Part shown: positions 45,335 through 55,763 of the stretch, one piece after another | Layout: the number at the start of each line of letters is the position of its first letter | Position numbering within the stretch: the stretch's first letter is position 1 | Origin: Pseudomonas synxantha BG33R | Lineage (GTDB): Bacteria > Pseudomonadota > Gammaproteobacteria > Pseudomonadales > Pseudomonadaceae | Assembly: GCF_000263715.2 (NCBI RefSeq) | Contig: NZ_CM001514.1 | Coordinates: 172,936 to 236,935, forward strand | DNA length: 64,000 nucleotides | Reading direction: 5' to 3' | Notes under the pieces: generated by a model | Told to the model about the DNA's origin: nothing | The model's database searches: none | What the model saw: only the letters and a program-made list of their open reading frames with translations | Made by a program: the position numbers and the translations under genes

Positions 45335-45365
45335 CAATGTGGGAGGGGGCTTGCTCCCACATTGG
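45335..45365 (+). terminator. REP-derived hairpin after pgaD
   Basis: CCAATGTGGGAG / CTCCCACATTGG arms with a short loop make a strong stem-loop from a single collapsed REP pair. It probably ends or protects the pga transcript. Confidence 0.6.
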
Positions 45366-45481
45366 TTATTTCCCACCCTTTAGATTGCAGTGGTTCAACC
45401 CTCTCCTTGGAATTCCGATAAATGGGATCCAATTCACAAAACCCCCGCGAACTTTTCTCCTTTTCTCGGTACTAACCTAAC

Positions 45482-45539
45482 TCGACGAAACTTGATGGCT
45501 AAATAATGGCAATCAAAAAACCCTTCGTCGAATTGCCAT
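45482..45539. other. Two interlocking inverted repeats in the pgaD-tpsB gap
   Basis: TCGACGAA (45482-45489) pairs with TTCGTCGA (45524-45531), while ATGGCAAT (45506-45513) pairs with ATTGCCAT (45532-45539). The second pair begins inside the first, so the two stems are alternative or form a pseudoknot. The 413-bp gap is otherwise AT-rich, with the small minus-strand frame described next. Confidence 0.4.
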
Positions 45540-45727
45540 CAAAATCGCTGCCACTTGTCGGAATAATCACTTCCGTTGAAAAGGCTCAGCCCTTTTGATG
45601 AAAATTTATATTTATTAATCAATAGCTTGAAGACTATTTCAGCGAACGGCCCAACTTCGCCCGTTTCTAGGCTAGCTGGAAGTTCGATGTTAGTTTCGCG
45701 GCCCTTGATTTTCGATGGATCGAACAT
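45539..45727 (-). CDS. Possible 62-aa hypothetical protein
   Basis: A minus-strand frame beginning MFDPSKIKGRETNIELPASL and ending SDYSDKWQRF, divergent from tpsB; the two start codons overlap in CATG. Its composition (mixed charged and hydrophobic, AT-rich codons unlike neighbours) looks protein-like and not like the complement of a gene, since no plus-strand gene is expected there. No family recognised. It could equally be chance, or a decayed remnant. Confidence 0.3.
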   Translation of the reverse strand: MFDPSKIKGRETNIELPASLETGEVGPFAEIVFKLLINKYKFSSKGLSLFNGSDYSDKWQRF

Positions 45728-47447
45728 GTCTTCGTTATTGCCACGGACTCGGTTTCTTCTCTGCACGTTCCTGCTCACCTGCCTGAGCCTGAACAGTGCA
45801 TCCGCCGCCCCCACGCCTGGCGATCAGGACTTGATCCGTGACCGGCAGAATCGCCTGCTCGAAGAGCAGCAGCGGCGCCTCCAGGAGCTTCAGGACCTGC
45901 CCGGCAAAGCGGAAAAGCCCCAAGCCCCGGCAAGCCCTGCCGACACTCGGTGCTTCCCGATCAAAACCATCGAACTCAAAGGTGCCGACAGCCTGCCGGC
46001 GCCCGAGCGCGAGCGCCTGCTCAAGCCCTACATCGGCCAATGCCTGGGCGTGTCGCAGCTTAACGATTTGCTCAAAACCATCACCGACTACTACCTCGGC
46101 AAAGGCCGCGTTACCAGCCGTGCCTACCTGCCGCAACAGGACCTTTCCACCGGCCACCTGCAAGTGCTGGTGGTGGAAGGCAAGCTCGAAGCCCTGCGGA
46201 GCGCCGAAGGCAGCACAGTGACCGACCGCGAACTGGCCATGGCCTTTCCCGGCAAGGTCGGCGAAGCGCTGAACCTGCGTGAAATCGAGCAACTGGTGGA
46301 CCAGCTCAACCGCCTGCCGTCCAAACAAGCGCAGATGGAGCTCACCCCCGGCAAGCAGATCGGCGGTAGCGACGTGGTGGTCAAGAACACCGCGCAAAAG
46401 CCCTGGCGCGCCAGCCTGTCGCGCAACAACGACGGGCAGAAAAGCACCGGCGAACAGCAATGGGGCGCTGGCCTGGAGTGGGACAGCCCCCTCGGCCTTG
46501 GCGACCAACTGATGCTGCGCGGCGGCCACGACGCCATCAGCGACCATCAGAAAACCTCGAAAAACACCATGCTTTACTACAACGTGCCCTGGGGCTGGTG
46601 GAACTTCAGCTACACCTACAGCGAGAGCGACTACCGCACCTACGGCATCGCCGACGGCTTCAAATACAAGCAGGACGGCGACAACCAGAACCACCAACTG
46701 CGCGCCGAGCGTGTGATCCACCGCGATGACGTCAGCAAGACCTCGGTCAACGTCGGCCTGGCGCACCTGCGCACCAACAACTACATCCTCGACGTGCGCA
46801 CCGCGCCCAGCAGCAACCGCCTCAGCGAACTGCAACTGGGCGTCAACCACGGGCGGCGCATCGGCAGTGCCTTCGTCAACCTGGACCTGGGCATGCAAAG
46901 CGGCATCGGCCTGCTCGACGCCCAGGCCCAAGACGAGCGTGACCCAGCAGGCCGTCGCCAACCGAACTCGCGCTACCGCAAATACACCGCCACGGTCAGC
47001 TACCTGCAACCCTTCAGCCTGTGGGGCGAGTCGTTCAGCTTCAGCAGCCTGGCCACCGGGCAGCGCAGCGAAGACCCGCTGTTTTCGCCGCAACGCATGA
47101 GCCTCGGCGGCTCGGCCTCGGTGCGCGGTTTCAAGGACCAATTGCTGACCGGCGACAGCGGCGGCTACTGGCGCAACGAAGTGCGCTGGGCACGCCCGGT
47201 GACCCTCGACTGGATGCGTCCGGCGTTCTTTGAATACGGCGCGAGCGTCGGCTACGACCAGGGCGTGATCCGCAACGACCGCTACAACGACAACGTTCAC
47301 GGACGGGTGTCCAGCAACTCCCTGGAGCTGTTCGCCCGTGGCAAACACGTCAGCACCAGCGTGACCTTTGCTCATTCGTTAGAAAGACCCGGTGTAGTTA
47401 CCGAGCGCGAAGCGCCGATCTACTTTCGCATGGATTTCTTCCTGTAA
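45726..47447 (+). CDS. TpsB/ShlB-FhaC-family two-partner secretion transporter
   Basis: Outer-membrane transporter (573 aa) that secretes the large TpsA protein encoded next. It has a signal peptide (MSSLLPRTRFLLCTFLLTCLSLNSASA), POTRA domains (about 70-225: CFPIKTIELKGADSLPAPERERLLKPYIGQCLG; SRAYLPQQDLSTGHLQVLVVEGKLE) and a 16-strand barrel containing the family VRGF motif (SASVRGFKDQLLTGDSGGYWRNEVRW, about 459-484), ending in RMDFFL. I chose the ATG at 45726 for its clean signal peptide; the frame is open further upstream to 45576. It lies 30 bp before tpsA. Confidence 0.9.
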   Translation: MSSLLPRTRFLLCTFLLTCLSLNSASAAPTPGDQDLIRDRQNRLLEEQQRRLQELQDLPGKAEKPQAPASPADTRCFPIKTIELKGADSLPAPERERLLKPYIGQCLGVSQLNDLLKTITDYYLGKGRVTSRAYLPQQDLSTGHLQVLVVEGKLEALRSAEGSTVTDRELAMAFPGKVGEALNLREIEQLVDQLNRLPSKQAQMELTPGKQIGGSDVVVKNTAQKPWRASLSRNNDGQKSTGEQQWGAGLEWDSPLGLGDQLMLRGGHDAISDHQKTSKNTMLYYNVPWGWWNFSYTYSESDYRTYGIADGFKYKQDGDNQNHQLRAERVIHRDDVSKTSVNVGLAHLRTNNYILDVRTAPSSNRLSELQLGVNHGRRIGSAFVNLDLGMQSGIGLLDAQAQDERDPAGRRQPNSRYRKYTATVSYLQPFSLWGESFSFSSLATGQRSEDPLFSPQRMSLGGSASVRGFKDQLLTGDSGGYWRNEVRWARPVTLDWMRPAFFEYGASVGYDQGVIRNDRYNDNVHGRVSSNSLELFARGKHVSTSVTFAHSLERPGVVTEREAPIYFRMDFFL

Positions 47448-47477
47448 TTCAACGCCCCGCTGCATGAGAGCCTGACA

Positions 47478-50400
47478 ATGGATGTTCGCCAATTCGCCTT
47501 CCTGGCCCGCCAACCTTCTGCCGCCCTGAAGCGCCGGGACGCGTTCTTCGGCCTGCCCAAGCGCGGGCTGGCGTTGATACTTGCCAACGCATTGTTCTGG
47601 CAGCCGCTGCTGGCCCAGGCCGAGGGCATTGTGGTCAGTGCGCCGGGCACCACCGTGGGCGCGGCGGGCAATGGCGTGCCGGTGGTGAACATCGCCACCC
47701 CCAATGGCGCGGGCTTGTCCCATAACCAGTTCAAGGACTACAACGTCGGCCCCAACGGCGTGATCCTCAACAATGGCAACGGTGCCATGGTCAACACCCA
47801 ACTGGGCGGGATCATTGTCGGCAACCCCAACCTCAAGGGCGGCGCGGCGAACGTCATCCTCAATGAAGTCAACGGCGGCAGCCCCAGCCAGTTGCGCGGC
47901 TACACCGAAGTGGCGGGGCAGTCGGCCAAGGTCATCGTGGCCAACCCGTACGGCGTGACGTGCAGCGGTTGCGGCTTTATCAACACCCCCAACGTCACCC
48001 TCACCACCGGTAAACCGGTGCTCGACGCAAGCGGCCAGTTGCAGCGCTATGAAGTGGACGGCGGCGCCGTGACCATCGACGGCCAGGGCTTGAACGCCAG
48101 CAACGTCGAACGCTTCGACATCATCACCCGCTCGGCCAAGATCAATGCACAAATCAACGCCCGCGAACTCAACGTGATCGCCGGGCGCAACGACGTCGAT
48201 GCACAAAGCCTGAAAACCACCGCCCGCGCCGACGACGGCAGCGCCAAGCCGGAGCTGGCGATCGACTCCTCGGCCCTGGGCGGCATGTATGCCGGCGCGA
48301 TCAAACTGGTAGGCACCGAAGCCGGTGTGGGCGTGAAACTCGACGGCACCCTGGCCGCCAGTGGTGGCGATATTCAGCTCGACGCCAATGGTCGCTTGAG
48401 CATGGCGCAAACGGTGGCGACCGGTAACGTCAACGTCACCGCGCAAAACATCGACCTCACCGACAAGGTCTACGCCAACGGCAATGTGCAGGTCACCAGC
48501 GCCCAGGCCCTGGTCAACCGCAAGAGCATCGCCGCCGGCCAGCGCATCGAGATCAACGCGGCCAGCGTGAACAACCCGGGCATCATCGAAGCCGGCGTCG
48601 CCGCCGACAACAGCCGCAACACCACCGGCGATCTGGTGGTGAACGCGCAAACCGTCACCACCAGCGGCAACCTGCTGGCCAGCCGCGCCCTGGCGATTAC
48701 CGCCGCGCAAGCGCTGACCAACCAGGGCGCGATCATCCAGGCCAAGACCGTCGAGGTCAGCAGCGCCAAACTCACCAACCAGGGCGCCAGCGCTCGCCTG
48801 TTTGGCGAGCAGAGCCTGGCGATCAACTCGCCGGCCATCGTCAACCTCGGCGGCTTGATCCGCTTCGGCGAAGGCCAGGCCGCCACGCTCAACAGCGCAT
48901 CGCTGGACAACCGCCAGGGCCGTATCGAAATGGCCGGCGGCAGCCTGGTGCTCACCAGTGCCGAATTGAACAACAGCGGCGGGCAAGTTATCGCCAACGA
49001 CCTGACCGTCAACGCCGGCAGCCTGAACAACCAGAACGGCGTACTGGTGGCCAAAACCGCGACCGTCACTGCCAGCAACCTCGACAACAGCCTCAAGGGC
49101 TTGATCCAGGCCGACGGTGGCGCGCTCAACCTCGCCGTTTCCAACACCTTCAACAACAACCAGGGTTTCGCCCAGGCCAGCACCGATCTGAACGTTACTG
49201 CCGGTACCCTCAGCAGCAACGCAGGCGGCGTACTGAGCGCCGACACCGGCAAGCTCACCCTCACCGCCGCGCAACAGCTCAACAACGCCCAGGGCCGCTT
49301 GCAGGCCGGGCAGGGCGATATCGAACTGCACGCCGCGAACCTGGATAACCAGAGCGGCACAATCGTCGGCAAGCAACTGCTGCTCGACGTGGCTGGCGGC
49401 GATATCGACAACCGCGCCGGGCGCGTGTTGGGCGACCACCTCGACGTACGCGCCTCGGGCCTCGACAACCGCAACGCTGGCCTGCTGGCCGGTGGCGCCC
49501 AGGGCGTAAGCCTGCTGCTCAAGGGCCCGGGTCAGTTGCTCAACGCCCAGGGCCGCATCCAGAGCGAGGGCCTGCTGCAATTGCAAGGCGAGCGCTTCGA
49601 CAACAGCGCCGGCATCCTGCTGGGCCAGACCGTCGACGTCACCGCACAGACCTTCAACAACAGCAACAAAGGCGCGCTGGTCAGCGATGGCGGTGACGTT
49701 GTGCTCAAGGTCAGCGACCTGCTCACCAACGTCGGTGGCCAGATCGACGCGGGCGAACGCAGCGTGCTGGTCAAGCAACTCACCACTCTCAACAACGACG
49801 GCGGCACCCTGCGCGGCAAGCGCCTGGACATCGCCGCCCAGCACCTGAACAACGACAACGGCCAACTGCTGGCCGGCGCCGAAGGCCTGAGCTACAGCGG
49901 CCAGGATGTGAGCAACCGCAAGGGCCTGATCCTCAGCGGCGGCGCCCTCACCGAGTTGAATACCACCCGCCTGGATAACCAGGGCGGCACCGTGCAGGGC
50001 GACAGCCTGAGCGTCACCGCCAACAGCGTCGACAACGCCAGCGGCGGCCTGATGGCAAGCCTGGTCGGCAACCTGCAACTGACCGTCGAAGTCCTGGCCA
50101 ACCGTGGCGGCAAACTGTTCGGCAAAGAACAAGTGACCGTCAGCGGCGCCACCCTCGACAATAGCGCGGGCGGCCAGGTCAGCGGCAATCAGATCAACCT
50201 GACCTCACGCGACACGCTCACCAACCAGGGCGGTTTGGTCGAAGCTAACCAGGGCCTGACCCTCACTGGCGGCAACCTCGATAACAGCGCCAACGGCCAA
50301 CTGCGTGCCCTGGGCGGCGCCAGCAGCCGCGTCAACCTCAGCGGTGCGTTGAACAACCAGAACGGCACCCTCGAATTCGGCAGCCAGGCCTTCAGCCTTG

Positions 50401-53400
50401 ACGCGGCCAGCTTCAACAACCAGAACGGGATGCTGCAACACGCCGGCACCGGCCTGTTCCACCTCAACACCGCCAGCCTCTCCGGCAGCGAGGGCAATAT
50501 CCAGGGCATGGGCAGCGCCGACTGGGCCTTCGGCAACGTCGATGGCCTGGGCCGTGTGCAACTCAACGACGTGCTCACCTACAAGAGCGACCAGGGGCTT
50601 GCCCTCAAGGCCGGCGACCGCATGGCCAGCGCCAAGGGCTTGATCCTCAACGTGGTCAGCCTGGACAACGGCGGCGAACTGCTCAGCGACGGTGACATCA
50701 GCATCACCACCGGCGATATCACCAACAGCGGCCGCGTCTCGGCCCTGCAAACACTCACCGTCGCCGCCAACAACCTCAGCCAGAACGGCGGCCGCCTGGC
50801 CGCAACCAATGCCCGCCTGACCCTGGGCGGCACCCTGGACAACCTCGGTTTCCTCACCGCCCGCCAGCAACTGGATATCGCCGCCGCGCAAATCAACAAC
50901 CGCGGCACCCTCGGTGCCCAGGGCGCAGTGAACCTCACGGCGGTCAACGGCATCACCAACGCCGCCGACACGCTGCTGTTCAGCGGCGGCGACATGACCC
51001 TGCGCAGCAATGGCTTCAGCAACAGCTATGGCGATGTCTACAGCAAAGGCAACCTGAGTTTCGCCGCCCGCGATGGCGGGCGTGCCGTGCTGTTCAGCAA
51101 CCGCTCCGGCACCGTGGAAAGCGAAGGCTCAATTGGCATCAATGCAGGCTTTATCGAAAACGCCAAAGACGAATTCGAACTCGGGCAGACACTGACCACC
51201 GGCAGCTTGAGCTGGATTTGTGGCCAGCACTGCGGCGAGAGCGACAACTGGGAACGTGGCGAGATCACCATCTACGAGACGTACCTTGAGGCGGCGACCA
51301 AGGACTCGGTAGCGGCGCGCCTGGTGGCTGGCAAAAACATGCTGCTGCAAGGCGACAATGTGCAGAACCGCTACAGCCTGATGGCCGCCAATGGCGACCT
51401 GAGCATCACTGCCGGTGACCTGCTCAATCAGGGCGCCGCCACGCGCACGGGCCAGCGCAAGCTTGTCATCGGCACCCCAGGTCACGTCTCCGACGATTTG
51501 TTTGAACGCATGCAATATGTCGACGTGCCCGCGTTCAATGCGGCCACGGCGGCCGGGAATTTCGACAAGGCGCGCTTCGAAGAACTCAAAAGCCGCTCAC
51601 CCAATAGCCTGCCGTTCGCCTACGCAAGTGACGTCACCACCTGGACCAACAACAGCGGCCCCGGCTACGACGCCACCCTGCAAGCCGGCGGCACGGTCAA
51701 CCTCAACGTCGCCCGCACCCTGCAAAACGGCACGCTGCACAACAACACCCTGGCCCAGTTGACCGGCACCCTCGGCGACGACCAGACCGGCATCCCCGTC
51801 GGCGGTATCAACATCAACCTGAGCAAACACGCCAACGACCCGAGCGCCCAGGCGCCCGGCAGCGTATTGCCCGTAGTCGGTGTGGCCCCCGGTGGCGGCT
51901 TCGTGCCCGTGGACTACACCGGCACCGCCTTCGCGCCGGTCGACCCCACCAGCTCGCCGACCTTCCAACTGCCCAAGGGCGAGTACGGCCTGTTCGTCAA
52001 AAACGCCGACCCCACCAGCCACTACCTGATCGAGACCAACCCCGAATTCACCTCGGCGTCGGGCTTCTTCAGCTCCGACTACATGCTCGGCAAACTCGGT
52101 TTCAATGCCGACAATGCCTGGCGCCGCCTCGGTGACGGCCAGTACGAAACCCGCCTGATCCGCGACGCCGTCCTCGCGCAAACCGGCCAACGCTTCCTCG
52201 CCGGCGGCCTGTACAGCGACGCCGACCAGTTCCGCTACCTGATGGACAACGGCCTTGCCAGCAAAGACGCGCTGCGCCTGAGCCTGGGCGTGGCCCTCAC
52301 CGACCAGCAAGTCGGCGCCCTGACCCACGACATCGTGTGGATGGAAAACCGCGTCATCGACGGCCAGACCGTGCTCGTACCGGTGCTGTACCTGGCCCAG
52401 GCCGACTCGCGCAACGTGCGCGGCAACAGCCTTATCCAGGGCCGCGACCTCAACCTGGTCACCGGCGGCAACCTGATCAACGTCGGCACCCTGCGCGCCA
52501 GCAACAACCTCTCCGCCATCAGCAGCGGCAGTATCTACACCGGTGGCCTGGTCGAAGCCGGCAACAACCTCAACCTGCTGGCCCAGGACAGCATCCGCAA
52601 CGCCATGGCCGGCGAAATCCGCGGCAAACAAGTCAGCCTTACGGCGCTCAAAGGCGACATCACCAACGAAACCACCGCCATCCAGGTGCGTGACGGCGCC
52701 GGTATGCGCACCCTCACCGACACCAGCGCCGGCACCATCGTCGCCCGCGAAAACCTCGCCATCGACGCCGGGCGCGACCTCACCAACCGAGGCGCACTCA
52801 CCGCTGGCAACGACGCTAATTTAACCGCCGGCCGCGACCTCAACCTCATCGCCGCCAGCGACACCAGCGTCAAACACGAGACACGCGACGGCGGCGAGAA
52901 ATCCAGCATCACCACCGACGTCAAAAACCTCGCCGCCAGCGTCACGGCGGGCGGCAACCTCAACATGCAGGCCGGCCAAGACGTCAACATCATTGGCAGC
53001 AATGCCACCGCCGGCAAAGACCTCACCATCGCTGCCGGCCGCGACCTCAACGTCGCCTCGGTCAGCGACATGCACAACGTCGAGGGCAAGGAAAAGGACG
53101 GCAAAAAACGCATCAAGACCTCGGACGACCAGACCACTCAAGTGGCGAGCGTGCTGACGGCGGGTGGGGATTTTGTCAGCCAGGCGGGGCGTGATACCAC
53201 GATTGTGGCGAGCAGGATCAGCGCGGGGAATGAGGCTTATCTGTATAGCGGGGATAAGTTGAGTTTGTTGGCGGCGCAGAACAGCACCTACAGCCTTTAC
53301 GACATGAAGGAGAAGGGGGGCTGGGGCGCGAAGAAGACCAAACGTGATGAGGTGACCCACGTCACGAATGTGGGGACTGAGATCAAGACTGGTGGTGATC

Positions 53401-55763
53401 TGTCGCTGGTCAGTGGCGGTGATCAGTTGTATCAGCGGGCCAAGCTTGAAAGTGGTAACGACCTGGCCATCACCAGTGGCGGTGCGGTGACGTTCGAGGC
53501 GGTCAAGGACCTGCATCAAGAGAGCCACGAGAAGAGCAAGGGTGACCTGGCGTGGACCAGCGCCAAGGGTAAGGGGAATACCGACGAGACATTGCGTCAG
53601 AGTGAGTTGGTGGCGCAGGGCGAGCTGGCGATCAAGGCCGTGGACGGCTTGAAGATTGATGTAAGGCAGGTTAACCAGAACACGGTAAGCCAGACCATCG
53701 ACGCGATGGTCCAGGCGGACCCAAGCCTCGCCTGGATCAAGCAAATGGAGCAGCGTGGCGATGTTGACTGGCGCGAGGTCAAAGAGCTGCACGACAGCTT
53801 CAAATACAGTAATTCCGGCCTGGGCGCCGGCGCGCAAATTGTCATAGCGATCATTGTTACCTACTTCACGATGGGGGCAGCAAGCGGCGCAATTGCAGCT
53901 GCTGGGACGGGCACGTCGATGGCTGGTGCGACGGCTGCTGCCACTGCCACATCTGCCGCAGGCTGGGCCAATGCTGCGGGCAGCGTTGTGCTTGCCGGTA
54001 TGGCGAGTAATGGTGCGATCAGCACGATCAATAATCGTGGCAATTTAGGCGCAGTGGTCAAGGACGTAACCTCCAGCGATGCGATGCGGGGCTATGTTGT
54101 CTCGGGTGTTACCGCGGGGCTGACCGCAGGGTTCTACGACGACTGGACCAGCACGCAGACAGGCACTACTACTGCGCTGCCTAACTCGGGCGCAGTGACA
54201 TCTGCGAGCCCATTGAGTACCTGGCAAGGTGTTGGTCAATTTACTGCGAATCAGGTTCTGCAAAACGGCACATCGGCCATCCTGACTAAAGCGCTGGGAG
54301 GAGAAGCCAGCTTCGGGGATGCATTGCAAAGCAGCCTTGCCAATGCATTTGCTGCCTATGGCTTCAACATGATTGGTGATGTCTCCAAGAATCGGTTCGC
54401 CGACGGCGGTATCACCAAGATTGGACTGCATGCGTTGATGGGCGGGCTGGCAGCTGAAGCTGCTGGCGGCGATTTCCGTACTGGTGCGTTGGCAGCAGGT
54501 GTGAACGAAGCCCTGGTAGACAGCCTCGCCAAACAGTACGCCAGCATGCCGGAGGATAAGAGAAAGAGCTTGCTGGTGATGAGCTCGCAGTTGATTGGTG
54601 TGCTTGCGGCGTCGGTGGACAGTGATGCTGACGGTGAGAGTTTGCAAACTGGAGCATGGGTGGCGGGCAGTTCGACACAGTACAACTACCTCAACCATGA
54701 AGAAAACCAAGAGCGCTGGGCTGCCAAGAAGAAATGCCAGGGAGGAGATAGTGCTGCGTGTGGGCGTGCTGACGCTCTGGATGCTCTAGATAAAAGTCGA
54801 GATTTGGCGCTAACCACAGCCTGCAGTGCGAATGGTGCAGGTGCTACCTGTCGTTCTTTACGGCGAGAAGCTTCGGAGGCTGCTCGAAGCCTTGTGGTTG
54901 CGAGATTTGGCCCTGAGGCTAAAGAGCAGGCTAAGCAAGTTGAGCAGAATAAAGAGCTTGCGGCGTATTCCATTGAGGCGGAGCTTCGAAGCATTAAGCA
55001 AGTAGATAGCCCGATTGCGCTTGCTCAGACAAAGCGCCTGGCTGAGCAGCTCGCTGAATTTGGTTCAGACTTCATTCCGGTTTACGGCGATGCAAAGGGC
55101 TTCTATGAGGCTGAGGATCCGTTTGACTATGCCATGGCGAGTATTGGACTCATCCCGGGCGCCGGGGATGCGGCACAAAAAGTTTTAGGTAAGGCTAAAA
55201 AGCTGTATTTGGAAGGAAAGGTTGCTGAGTCTGCGGATTTGGTAGAAGAGCTAGCAAAGAGCTTACCTTCAGGAGCAGGTCCTAAAAATCCACTTCTTGG
55301 TGATTCGCTACCCCGAAGCGGTGATCGTTTAGTTGTGAATCAAGGGCCCGTACCTACATGTGGTCACAACTCATGTGGCATGGTTTTGGATACCATGGGA
55401 CATAAAGTAGACATAGGAAATCTGATTGAAAAGCTTCCACCCGGAAAAGACGGGATTTTCCCTCAGGACGTTGCGAATTTGATGAAGTCTGAGGGCGTCA
55501 ACACGGCAGTTTATGCAAGCCGTAACGTTGCTGATTTGGCAAGATACACAGCAAACGGAACGCCTGTTATTGTCCAAGTGGTGGATAAAGCAGCGGGTAC
55601 CGGATTTTCCCATTTTGTTGTGGTCGACGGCATTACGACCAGAAATGGCATTTCTGTCGTAGCAATTCGTGATCCTCATGGTAAGCAGTATTTTAGCCCC
55701 GCGACTACTTTTGAAAAGAATTTTTCAGGTTATGTTGTTGTTCCAAAGGATGCTCTGAAATGA
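47478..55763 (+). CDS. CdiA/FhaB-type two-partner secretion effector with C39-like peptidase toxin tip
   Basis: Very large filamentous contact-dependent inhibition effector (2761 aa). Signal peptide to about 48 (LLAQA), TPS secretion domain from about 50 (SHNQFKDYNVGPNGVILNN; NPYGVTCSGCGFIN, CxxC at 162-165), then long haemagglutinin-type beta-helix repeats (about 300-2050). A Gly/Ala-rich hydrophobic DUF637-like pretoxin segment lies at about 2118-2200, and a YLNHEE motif near 2403 marks the likely start of the variable tip. The last ~145 residues carry Q2622 and C2628 (QGPVPTCG, six apart as in papain-like and C39 peptidases), H2712 (GFSHFVVVDG) and D2732 (IRDPHG), the order expected of an active cysteine peptidase. 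The tip is AT-richer than the body. Its stop overlaps the immunity gene by 4 bp. Confidence 0.88.
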   Translation: MDVRQFAFLARQPSAALKRRDAFFGLPKRGLALILANALFWQPLLAQAEGIVVSAPGTTVGAAGNGVPVVNIATPNGAGLSHNQFKDYNVGPNGVILNNGNGAMVNTQLGGIIVGNPNLKGGAANVILNEVNGGSPSQLRGYTEVAGQSAKVIVANPYGVTCSGCGFINTPNVTLTTGKPVLDASGQLQRYEVDGGAVTIDGQGLNASNVERFDIITRSAKINAQINARELNVIAGRNDVDAQSLKTTARADDGSAKPELAIDSSALGGMYAGAIKLVGTEAGVGVKLDGTLAASGGDIQLDANGRLSMAQTVATGNVNVTAQNIDLTDKVYANGNVQVTSAQALVNRKSIAAGQRIEINAASVNNPGIIEAGVAADNSRNTTGDLVVNAQTVTTSGNLLASRALAITAAQALTNQGAIIQAKTVEVSSAKLTNQGASARLFGEQSLAINSPAIVNLGGLIRFGEGQAATLNSASLDNRQGRIEMAGGSLVLTSAELNNSGGQVIANDLTVNAGSLNNQNGVLVAKTATVTASNLDNSLKGLIQADGGALNLAVSNTFNNNQGFAQASTDLNVTAGTLSSNAGGVLSADTGKLTLTAAQQLNNAQGRLQAGQGDIELHAANLDNQSGTIVGKQLLLDVAGGDIDNRAGRVLGDHLDVRASGLDNRNAGLLAGGAQGVSLLLKGPGQLLNAQGRIQSEGLLQLQGERFDNSAGILLGQTVDVTAQTFNNSNKGALVSDGGDVVLKVSDLLTNVGGQIDAGERSVLVKQLTTLNNDGGTLRGKRLDIAAQHLNNDNGQLLAGAEGLSYSGQDVSNRKGLILSGGALTELNTTRLDNQGGTVQGDSLSVTANSVDNASGGLMASLVGNLQLTVEVLANRGGKLFGKEQVTVSGATLDNSAGGQVSGNQINLTSRDTLTNQGGLVEANQGLTLTGGNLDNSANGQLRALGGASSRVNLSGALNNQNGTLEFGSQAFSLDAASFNNQNGMLQHAGTGLFHLNTASLSGSEGNIQGMGSADWAFGNVDGLGRVQLNDVLTYKSDQGLALKAGDRMASAKGLILNVVSLDNGGELLSDGDISITTGDITNSGRVSALQTLTVAANNLSQNGGRLAATNARLTLGGTLDNLGFLTARQQLDIAAAQINNRGTLGAQGAVNLTAVNGITNAADTLLFSGGDMTLRSNGFSNSYGDVYSKGNLSFAARDGGRAVLFSNRSGTVESEGSIGINAGFIENAKDEFELGQTLTTGSLSWICGQHCGESDNWERGEITIYETYLEAATKDSVAARLVAGKNMLLQGDNVQNRYSLMAANGDLSITAGDLLNQGAATRTGQRKLVIGTPGHVSDDLFERMQYVDVPAFNAATAAGNFDKARFEELKSRSPNSLPFAYASDVTTWTNNSGPGYDATLQAGGTVNLNVARTLQNGTLHNNTLAQLTGTLGDDQTGIPVGGININLSKHANDPSAQAPGSVLPVVGVAPGGGFVPVDYTGTAFAPVDPTSSPTFQLPKGEYGLFVKNADPTSHYLIETNPEFTSASGFFSSDYMLGKLGFNADNAWRRLGDGQYETRLIRDAVLAQTGQRFLAGGLYSDADQFRYLMDNGLASKDALRLSLGVALTDQQVGALTHDIVWMENRVIDGQTVLVPVLYLAQADSRNVRGNSLIQGRDLNLVTGGNLINVGTLRASNNLSAISSGSIYTGGLVEAGNNLNLLAQDSIRNAMAGEIRGKQVSLTALKGDITNETTAIQVRDGAGMRTLTDTSAGTIVARENLAIDAGRDLTNRGALTAGNDANLTAGRDLNLIAASDTSVKHETRDGGEKSSITTDVKNLAASVTAGGNLNMQAGQDVNIIGSNATAGKDLTIAAGRDLNVASVSDMHNVEGKEKDGKKRIKTSDDQTTQVASVLTAGGDFVSQAGRDTTIVASRISAGNEAYLYSGDKLSLLAAQNSTYSLYDMKEKGGWGAKKTKRDEVTHVTNVGTEIKTGGDLSLVSGGDQLYQRAKLESGNDLAITSGGAVTFEAVKDLHQESHEKSKGDLAWTSAKGKGNTDETLRQSELVAQGELAIKAVDGLKIDVRQVNQNTVSQTIDAMVQADPSLAWIKQMEQRGDVDWREVKELHDSFKYSNSGLGAGAQIVIAIIVTYFTMGAASGAIAAAGTGTSMAGATAAATATSAAGWANAAGSVVLAGMASNGAISTINNRGNLGAVVKDVTSSDAMRGYVVSGVTAGLTAGFYDDWTSTQTGTTTALPNSGAVTSASPLSTWQGVGQFTANQVLQNGTSAILTKALGGEASFGDALQSSLANAFAAYGFNMIGDVSKNRFADGGITKIGLHALMGGLAAEAAGGDFRTGALAAGVNEALVDSLAKQYASMPEDKRKSLLVMSSQLIGVLAASVDSDADGESLQTGAWVAGSSTQYNYLNHEENQERWAAKKKCQGGDSAACGRADALDALDKSRDLALTTACSANGAGATCRSLRREASEAARSLVVARFGPEAKEQAKQVEQNKELAAYSIEAELRSIKQVDSPIALAQTKRLAEQLAEFGSDFIPVYGDAKGFYEAEDPFDYAMASIGLIPGAGDAAQKVLGKAKKLYLEGKVAESADLVEELAKSLPSGAGPKNPLLGDSLPRSGDRLVVNQGPVPTCGHNSCGMVLDTMGHKVDIGNLIEKLPPGKDGIFPQDVANLMKSEGVNTAVYASRNVADLARYTANGTPVIVQVVDKAAGTGFSHFVVVDGITTRNGISVVAIRDPHGKQYFSPATTFEKNFSGYVVVPKDALK

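Noticed and set aside
47379..50132. 917-codon minus-strand frame opposite the CDI effector
   Set aside because: Shadow of the repetitive filamentous effector; Gly/Val/Ala-rich antisense composition.
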